Shown one piece after another: positions 7,100 through 11,783 of a stretch of DNA of 11,783 bases (position 1 is its first letter; the number at the start of each line of letters is the position of its first letter). The translations under genes were made by a program, and so were the position numbers. Source of the stretch: Betaproteobacteria bacterium (GTDB taxonomy: Bacteria > Pseudomonadota > Gammaproteobacteria > Burkholderiales > Burkholderiaceae_C); contig JANXLW010000461.1 in NCBI GenBank assembly GCA_025354965.1, forward strand, positions 1-11,783. Direction: 5' to 3'. Under the pieces are notes generated by a model that saw nothing but the letters and a program-made list of their open reading frames with translations, had not been told where the DNA came from and ran no database searches.

Positions 7100-7915
7100 T
7101 CAGGCACTACCAAACTCATCGCCCATCTCCCTGGCTCGCTGGCGCGCCGCATAAATGGCGTTGATCAATTGAGCTTGCGTATCCTCGTCTTCCATTGACG
7201 CGATGGCAGCAAAAGTGGTGCCACCTTTGGAGGTGACCCGTTGGCGCAAAACTTTGGGTGACTCGCCGGTGTGGCGAGCCAACTCGCCCGCGCCGATGAA
7301 GGTGGCGACGGTCAATTGGTGGGCTTGTTCGCGTGTCAGGCCCATCTCGACGCCCGCGGTGGTCATGGCTTCCATGAAGTAAAAGATGTAGGCGGGACCG
7401 GAGCCCGACAGGGCGGTTACCGCGTCGAGTTTTTCCTCGGCGTCGAGCCAGAGAAACTCACCGGTGCTGGCCATGACCTGAGCGACCCAGTCCTTATCTT
7501 CACCGCTCACGGCCGCCCTGGCATACAGGGCACTGATGCCTTTACCAATCAGGGCTGGTGTGTTGGGCATGGCGCGCACCACCCGCTCGGTGCCAAGCCA
7601 GCCAGCAATGCTGTCGCTGCGAATGCCGGCCGCCACACTCAAATGCAAGGCTTTTTGGGTGTTTGAGCGAACTTGCAGCGTGGCGTCCCTGAAAGTCTGG
7701 GGCTTGACGGCCCAAATCACCATCTCGGCTTGGTCCAAAAAGGCAGCAGGTTGTGCGTGGGCTTGCAGCCCGAAGCTGTCTTTGAGCTTCGCCTGGGCCT
7801 CGGCGAGGGGTTCTACCACGTCAATTTGACCGGCTGCAATACCTTGACCGATCAAGCCACCAATGATGGCGCTGGCCATGTTGCCACCGCCAATGAATGC
7901 AATACGTTTGTTCAT
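7100..7915 (-). CDS. proC: Pyrroline-5-carboxylate reductase
   Basis: ProC carries out the last step of proline synthesis, reducing 1-pyrroline-5-carboxylate with NAD(P)H in the cytoplasm. The 271-residue protein starts with the dinucleotide-binding motif IAFIGGGNMASAIIGG (5-20). It continues with VIWAVKPQ (66-73), RAMPNTPALIGKG (114-126) and the ProC signature region, from ALSGSGPAYIFYFMEAM (168-184) to QRVTSKGGTTFAAI (225-238). The length is normal (E. coli 269). I chose the ATG at 7915 because it opens on the Rossmann fold and has AAGGA four bases upstream; the frame extends to 7966 but would overlap the glpK stop. It lies 47 bp behind glpK on the same strand, so read-through is possible, although the two pathways are unrelated. 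It faces ubiA tail-to-tail. Confidence 0.97.
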   Translation of the reverse strand: MNKRIAFIGGGNMASAIIGGLIGQGIAAGQIDVVEPLAEAQAKLKDSFGLQAHAQPAAFLDQAEMVIWAVKPQTFRDATLQVRSNTQKALHLSVAAGIRSDSIAGWLGTERVVRAMPNTPALIGKGISALYARAAVSGEDKDWVAQVMASTGEFLWLDAEEKLDAVTALSGSGPAYIFYFMEAMTTAGVEMGLTREQAHQLTVATFIGAGELARHTGESPKVLRQRVTSKGGTTFAAIASMEDEDTQAQLINAIYAARQRAREMGDEFGSA

Positions 7916-7962
7916 GAAGTCCTTGAGTTGCCACACCGCATGGCAGGAAAGCTCAAGTCTAA

Positions 7963-9453
7963 TCAAAGTACGGTTTGTCTGACGGCATGCTCCCAGTTCT
8001 CCATCAGTTCATTGGCGCGCTGGCTGTCCAATGTGGGCAGAAAGCGCCGCTCGGCGCGCCACAAGGCGCTCAGTTCGTCGGTGCTCTTGTAGACCCCGGT
8101 GGCCAGACCCGCCAGGTAGGCGGCGCCGAGTGCCGTGGTTTCCGTGACTGCCGGGCGCACCACTGCAATGCCCAGCAAATCGGCTTGAAACTGCATCAAC
8201 AGATCATTGACACAGGCGCCACCGTCAACCCGCAGTTCAGTCACCCTGGCACCGCCAGCCTCGATGACGTCTTTGCTCATGGCCTGCAGCAAAGCGGCGC
8301 TCTGAAAAGCAATACTCTCCAGCGCCGCTCTGGCGATGTGCGCGACGGTGCTGCCACGCGTCAGGCCGGTGATGGTACCGCGGGCATCGGGCTTCCAGTA
8401 CGGTGCGCCCAAACCGGTGAAGGCTGGCACCACCATGACACCACCAGCATCCGGCACGCTCTGGGCCAGTGCTTGTACTTCATGGCTGCCGTGGATGGCG
8501 TGCAGGCCGTCGCGCAGCCACTGCACTACCGCACCCCCGACAAACACGCTGCCTTCAATGGCAAACTCGGTGTGCTCGCTGGTCTGTGCCGCACTGGTAG
8601 TGATCAACCCGTTGTGCGATGTGTGGAATTTGGGGCCGGTGTGCATCAACATGAAGCAACCCGTGCCATAGGTGTTCTTGACCATGCCGGCCTTGAAGCA
8701 GGCCTGACCAAACAGAGCGCTTTGTTGGTCACCCGCCACGCCACCGATGGGGATGGCATGTCCCAGCAAAGCCGGGCTAACTTCACCATACAGCGCGCTC
8801 GATGGCTTGACGTTTGGCATCATGTTGGCAGGGATGTCCAGTGCCTGCAGCAACTCGGGATCCCACTGATTGGCGTGCACGTTAAACAGCATGGTGCGGG
8901 AAGCGTTGCTGACATCAGTCGCGTGAACCGCGCCACCAGTGAGCTGCCAGATCAGCCAGCTATCCACCGTACCGAAAGCCAGCTCTCCGTTTTCTGCCAG
9001 TTGGCGCGCCCCGGTCACGTGATCCAGAATCCACTTGAGTTTGGTACCAGAGAAGTAGGCATCCACCAACAACCCGGTTTTGGCCTGAATCGTTGGTGCC
9101 AATCCGCGCTCACGCAGCTCGGCACAGGCTGGTTCTGCGCGGCGGTCTTGCCACACGACGGCGTTGTGAATGGGCAGGCCGGTGATTCGGTTCCAGACGA
9201 CGGTTGTTTCGCGCTGGTTGGTGATGCCCACGGCACGCACATCACGGGCCTGGACGCCGGCCCTGGCCAGTGCCTCCCTGGCGGTAGCGAGCTGGGTGCG
9301 CCAGATCTCCTGCGGATCATGTTCTACCCATCCCGGCTGAGGGTAAATTTGCCTCAGTTCCTGTTGCGCCTGGGCCACCACATGCCCATCAGCGTCAAAA
9401 ACAATGCTGCGAGAACTGGAGGTGCCCTGATCCAGGGCGAGCAGGTAGGTCAT
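7963..9453 (-). CDS. glpK: Glycerol kinase
   Basis: GlpK phosphorylates glycerol with ATP to sn-glycerol 3-phosphate, trapping it in the cytoplasm. The 496-residue FGGY-family kinase shows LALDQGTSSSRSIVFD (5-20), the glycerol-contact residues R81 and E82 in ITNQRETT, W101, Y133 in AYFSGTKLKWIL, and the catalytic D242 in GVAGDQQSALFGQ. The C-terminal ATPase half has YGTGCFMLMHTG (262-273) and VDGGACVNDLLMQFQAD (409-425). The start at 9453 has AAAGG seven bases upstream (plus-strand 9461-9465); an open extension to 9687 overlaps glpD and is rejected. The position of E. coli Arg236, needed for fructose-1,6-bisphosphate inhibition, is A233 here, so that control is probably absent. It is divergent from glpD, forming a glycerol-use pair; no glpF or glpR is in the window. 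Confidence 0.97.
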   Translation of the reverse strand: MTYLLALDQGTSSSRSIVFDADGHVVAQAQQELRQIYPQPGWVEHDPQEIWRTQLATAREALARAGVQARDVRAVGITNQRETTVVWNRITGLPIHNAVVWQDRRAEPACAELRERGLAPTIQAKTGLLVDAYFSGTKLKWILDHVTGARQLAENGELAFGTVDSWLIWQLTGGAVHATDVSNASRTMLFNVHANQWDPELLQALDIPANMMPNVKPSSALYGEVSPALLGHAIPIGGVAGDQQSALFGQACFKAGMVKNTYGTGCFMLMHTGPKFHTSHNGLITTSAAQTSEHTEFAIEGSVFVGGAVVQWLRDGLHAIHGSHEVQALAQSVPDAGGVMVVPAFTGLGAPYWKPDARGTITGLTRGSTVAHIARAALESIAFQSAALLQAMSKDVIEAGGARVTELRVDGGACVNDLLMQFQADLLGIAVVRPAVTETTALGAAYLAGLATGVYKSTDELSALWRAERRFLPTLDSQRANELMENWEHAVRQTVL

Positions 9454-9475
9454 GCGTTTGCCTTTCAATTGACCA

Positions 9476-9502
9476 ATAATACTTGTGCCCTGCGCAAAAC
9501 AA
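9476..9502 (-). promoter_or_regulatory. Candidate glpK promoter
   Basis: On the minus strand, TTGTTT (plus positions 9497-9502) and TATTAT (9476-9481; five of six consensus bases) are separated by 15 bp. The start would fall near 9469, giving a leader of about 16 nt that contains the AAAGG site. The spacing is short, so this is moderate evidence. The element overlaps the candidate glpD promoter. A perfect 8-bp palindrome, TCAATTGA, lies at 9465-9472 and could be a small operator, but I cannot assign it to a regulator. Confidence 0.4.
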
Positions 9503-9512
9503 ATACAAAAAT
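9484..9512 (+). promoter_or_regulatory. Candidate glpD promoter
   Basis: TTGTGC (9484-9489) is followed after 17 bp by AAAAAT (9507-9512; four of six consensus bases), seven bases before the glpD ATG. This would give a leaderless or nearly leaderless message, in line with the absence of any Shine-Dalgarno. It overlaps the glpK promoter candidate on the other strand. Confidence 0.35.
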
Positions 9513-9519
9513 CTGTCTC

Positions 9520-11127
9520 ATGCCCACCCAAAAGCAACCCCTTCTTACAGATCGTGCCGAACTCATCTCTCGCCTGGCTGAAACTTGCCAATATGACATC
9601 GCCATCGTCGGCGGTGGTGCCACTGGTCTTGGTGTGGCTCTGGATGCGGCCGCGCGGGGTTTCAGTGTGGTTTTGGTCGAGTCCCATGATTTTGCCAAAG
9701 GCACTTCATCGCGGGCCACCAAACTGGTGCACGGCGGCGTACGCTACCTGGCCCAAGGCAATATTGCACTGGTGCGCGAGGCACTGCGGGAACGCACCAC
9801 CTTGTTGAACAACGCACCGCACCTGGCTCAGCCCTTGCCATTTGTAATGCCGTCCTACAAGTGGTGGGAAACCCCTTTTTATGGTGTCGGGCTCAAGATG
9901 TACGACGTGCTGGCTGGCAAGGCCGGCTTGGGATCGACTGAGTTTTTGAGTCGCGATGAAACGCTTGCCTTGTTGCCAATGGCGCAATCACAGGGGCTCA
10001 AGGGCGGCGTCAAGTATTGGGATGGCCAGTTCAATGATGCCCGGCTGGCGCTGGCACTGGCCCGCACGGCAGCTTCTCATGGTGCTCTGCTCGTCAATTA
10101 TTGTCGGGCGGCAGATTTGTTTTACGAAGATGGCAAGATCGCTGGACTGATCTGCGAAGACACGCTAACCGGCCAGCCGTACCGAATCAATTCGCGCTGC
10201 GTCGTTAACGCCGCCGGCGTATGGGTGGACGAACTCCGGCAAAAAGACGGCGCCGCCAACAGTGGCGGCGGCAGGCGCCCCGTCAAGCCCATGGTGGCTC
10301 CCAGTCAGGGTGTTCATATCGTGGTTGACAGGGCGTTTTTGGGCGGTGATGCAGCACTGATGGTGCCTAAAACAGCCGATGGACGGGTTCTATTTGCCGT
10401 GCCGTGGCTGGGCAAGGTCATTTTAGGTACCACCGATACGCCACGCCACGACCTGGCACGTGAGCCTATGCCGTTCAAGGAGGAGCTTGACTTCATTCTG
10501 AATGAGTCGGCTCGCTATTTGCGTCGGGCGCCGGTGCGCGCAGATGTCAAGAGTGTCTGGGTCGGTTTGCGCCCACTGGTGAAACCGCAAGACGATGAAG
10601 GTGATAACACCAAGGGGTTGAGTCGCGAGCATACGGTCCTGGTCAGCCGCAGTGGGCTGGTGACGGTCACCGGCGGCAAATGGACGACTTACCGGGCGAT
10701 GGCAGAAGATGTATTGACTCGGTGCGCTGAAAAATCTTTACTTGAAAAGCGAGAGGAAGGAGTGACGGTGCATTTAAAGCTGATTGGCGCCGGTCCGACA
10801 GGAATGAAAACCGTCTCAATTTGCCAGCCACCCGGTCTGCATTCGTATGGGGATGAACAGGCGCTGGTGATGAGTTTGCCCGGCGCTGATGAAGTGCTAT
10901 GCGAAGGCCTGACAGCCGCCATGGTTCGATTTGCCGCTCGTTATGAGTACGCCATCAAAGTGGAGGATGTGCTGGCGCGGCGTTCCCGCTTGTTGTTTCT
11001 CGATGCCCGCCGTGCCGGCGCGCTGGCACAACAGGTCGGCAAAATCCTGCTGCAGGAAACGGGACTCGATCCCGAAATTGAGGCATTTACAGAGCTGGCA
11101 CAACACTACCTGTGTTTGCCGGAATAA
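9520..11127 (+). CDS. glpD: Aerobic glycerol-3-phosphate dehydrogenase
   Basis: GlpD is a membrane-associated FAD enzyme that oxidises sn-glycerol 3-phosphate to dihydroxyacetone phosphate and reduces ubiquinone. It is the step after GlpK. The 535-residue protein has the FAD Rossmann motif IAIVGGGATGLG (27-38), E54 for the ribose, the family signature KGTSSRATKLVHGGVRYL (60-77), APSQGVHIVVD, and the C-terminal FAD motif VTVTGGKWTTYRAMAEDVL. A C-terminal alpha-helical domain follows, ending at LAQHYLCLPE. The length is a little above E. coli GlpD (about 501). I chose the ATG at 9520 since it precedes the FAD fold by a normal distance; the same frame is open for 515 codons upstream, but that stretch is antisense to glpK. 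No Shine-Dalgarno is seen. The promoter of the spc operon begins only 6 bp after the stop. Confidence 0.97.
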   Translation: MPTQKQPLLTDRAELISRLAETCQYDIAIVGGGATGLGVALDAAARGFSVVLVESHDFAKGTSSRATKLVHGGVRYLAQGNIALVREALRERTTLLNNAPHLAQPLPFVMPSYKWWETPFYGVGLKMYDVLAGKAGLGSTEFLSRDETLALLPMAQSQGLKGGVKYWDGQFNDARLALALARTAASHGALLVNYCRAADLFYEDGKIAGLICEDTLTGQPYRINSRCVVNAAGVWVDELRQKDGAANSGGGRRPVKPMVAPSQGVHIVVDRAFLGGDAALMVPKTADGRVLFAVPWLGKVILGTTDTPRHDLAREPMPFKEELDFILNESARYLRRAPVRADVKSVWVGLRPLVKPQDDEGDNTKGLSREHTVLVSRSGLVTVTGGKWTTYRAMAEDVLTRCAEKSLLEKREEGVTVHLKLIGAGPTGMKTVSICQPPGLHSYGDEQALVMSLPGADEVLCEGLTAAMVRFAARYEYAIKVEDVLARRSRLLFLDARRAGALAQQVGKILLQETGLDPEIEAFTELAQHYLCLPE

Positions 11128-11133
11128 ATACGC

Positions 11134-11162
11134 TTGACGGCCGATTGAAAAATTGGCACAAT
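11134..11162 (+). promoter_or_regulatory. Promoter of the rplN (spc) ribosomal operon
   Basis: TTGACG (11134-11139; five of six consensus bases) and CACAAT (11157-11162; four of six) are separated by exactly 17 bp. This is the best sigma-70 type promoter in the window. Transcription would start near 11169, leaving a leader of about 150 nt before rplN. Confidence 0.7.
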
Positions 11163-11320
11163 AGCCGGCTTCGCTTGAAAAAGTGTGAAGTGTCTGCCCA
11201 ACGAGAGCAATGTGAGTGGTTCATATTGCAAACGACGGGCCCAAGACTGACTGGAAAACTATTAGTTGCTGGCTAAAAGGCCGTGACTGATGCTTCTGGT
11301 GCAAGTTGGGAACAATTGAA
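11163..11320 (+). other. Untranslated leader of the rplN operon
   Basis: This stretch, most of it transcribed, is long for a ribosomal-protein gene and may hold a control element. CCCAAC (11197-11202) is complementary to GTTGGG (11305-11310), which includes part of the likely rplN ribosome binding site (GGGAA at 11308-11312). ACGGGCC (11235-11241) can pair with GGCCGT (11279-11284) with one bulge. These pairings are short, and no known riboswitch or leader family was recognised. Confidence 0.35.
11290..11319 (+). CDS. Possible leader mini-ORF (9 residues) ahead of rplN
   Basis: An ATG at 11290 opens a nine-codon frame reading MLLVQVGNN and stops with TGA at 11317-11319, one base before the rplN ATG. 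AAAAGG (11275-11280) lies nine bases upstream as a possible ribosome binding site. If translated, it could couple to rplN by re-initiation. A short frame like this can arise by chance, so confidence is low. Confidence 0.2.
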   Translation: MLLVQVGNN

Positions 11321-11689
11321 ATGATCCAAGCTGAATCTCGATTAGAAGTTGCCGATAACACCGGCGCAAAGTCCGTCCTATGCATTAAGGTGCTGGGTGG
11401 TTCAAAGCGTCGCTACGCAAGTGTTGGTGATGTCATCAAAGTTAGTATTAAAGAAGCTGCGCCTCGTGGCCGCGTCAAAAAAGGCGAGGTTTACAGTGCT
11501 GTGGTCGTTCGCACCGCCAAGGGCATCCGCCGTGGCGATGGTTCGCTGGTTAAATTCGACGGCAACGCAGCAGTGTTGCTTAACGCCAAGCTGGAGCCCA
11601 TCGGCACCCGCATCTTCGGACCAGTGACGCGCGAGTTGCGCACTGAAAAGTTCATGAAGATCGTGTCCCTGGCTCCTGAAGTTCTGTAA
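11321..11689 (+). CDS. rplN: 50S ribosomal protein L14
   Basis: L14 (uL14) binds 23S rRNA near the L19 site and forms part of an intersubunit bridge of the ribosome. The 122-residue protein (E. coli 123) runs MIQAESRLEVADNTGAK (1-17), VLGGSKRRYASVGDVI (24-39), KEAAPRGRVKKGEV (44-57), VVVRTAKGIRRGDGS (61-75) and ends FMKIVSLAPEVL, all typical. The ATG at 11321 gives the family's universal MIQ start; a TTG five codons upstream is rejected. GGGAA lies eight bases upstream. It is the first gene of the spc operon, followed after 11 bp by rplX, and has its own promoter at 11134. glpD directly upstream means the S10 operon is not joined to it here. Confidence 0.99.
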   Translation: MIQAESRLEVADNTGAKSVLCIKVLGGSKRRYASVGDVIKVSIKEAAPRGRVKKGEVYSAVVVRTAKGIRRGDGSLVKFDGNAAVLLNAKLEPIGTRIFGPVTRELRTEKFMKIVSLAPEVL

Positions 11690-11700
11690 GGACACACGCC

Positions 11701-11783
11701 ATGAACAAGATTCGCAAAGGCGACGAGATCATCGTGATCGCAGGCCGTGACAAGGGCAAGCGCGGCACGATCACGCTGCGCAC
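11701..11783 (+). CDS. rplX: 50S ribosomal protein L24, N-terminus (cut by window edge)
   Basis: L24 (uL24) is an early-assembly protein that starts folding of the 23S rRNA 5' domain. Only 27 codons lie in the window, but they show the KOW-type start of L24: MNKIRKGDEIIVIAGRDKGK followed by RGTI. AAGGA ahead of the ATG serves as the ribosome binding site, and the gap from rplN is 11 bp, the usual rplN-rplX arrangement of the spc operon. The rest of the gene is outside the window. Confidence 0.95.
   Translation, partial: MNKIRKGDEIIVIAGRDKGKRGTITLR

Noticed and set aside
7975..9519. A 515-codon plus-strand open frame running into glpD, suggesting a giant fusion protein
   Set aside because: It lies antisense to glpK, which carries all kinase motifs. 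Long open antisense frames are common in GC-rich coding DNA, and GlpD has a normal length from 9520.
9454..9687. An N-terminal extension of glpK by 78 residues
   Set aside because: It overlaps the divergent promoter region and the glpD 5' end, and GlpK proteins begin at the MTYLLALDQG-like segment, which has a good ribosome site here.
1..11783. Mobile elements, CRISPR arrays, tRNA genes, toxin-antitoxin or defence modules
   Set aside because: Nothing on either strand resembles a transposase, an array of spaced repeats, a tRNA cloverleaf or a small toxin pair; almost all of the window is occupied by housekeeping genes.

Overview
The window looks like a chromosomal stretch of a betaproteobacterium of the order Burkholderiales, most likely a Comamonadaceae member of the Rhodoferax/Polaromonas type. 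This is inferred from protein similarity, the fairly high GC content and the recG - DUF2007 - oxyR - ubiA - proC gene order; no rRNA gene is present to confirm it. All genes are housekeeping or ordinary metabolic genes. I see no insertion sequence, prophage, CRISPR array, tRNA or defence system.

Layout. At the left edge, the 5' half of queA (tRNA queuosine synthesis) reads leftward out of the window. It is head-to-head with a DauA-like FAD-dependent D-amino-acid dehydrogenase across 58 bp. Rightward there follow recG (branched-DNA helicase), a 100-residue DUF2007/zinc-ribbon protein, oxyR (peroxide regulator), a class-B-like DyP peroxidase and ubiA (4-hydroxybenzoate polyprenyltransferase). 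The last three are spaced by only 14-16 bp and probably share a transcript. ubiA converges on proC with 15 bp between them. proC (proline synthesis) lies 47 bp behind glpK (glycerol kinase), both leftward. glpK is divergent from glpD (aerobic glycerol-3-phosphate dehydrogenase) across a 66-bp control region. The right edge is the start of the spc ribosomal operon, rplN and a partial rplX, with its own clear promoter and a leader of about 150 nt.

Functional links. GlpK and GlpD form the two-step route from glycerol to dihydroxyacetone phosphate. GlpD delivers electrons to ubiquinone, whose ring is prenylated by UbiA. OxyR next to a DyP peroxidase suggests a small peroxide-response unit wedged into the recG-ubiA neighbourhood.

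No undescribed system is evident. The points most worth a second look are an 11-residue tandem duplication inside a UbiA loop, a DauA-like enzyme lacking the residue that reads the arginine side chain, several starts that look leaderless, overlapping divergent glpK/glpD promoters, and the rplN leader with a mini-ORF ending one base before rplN.
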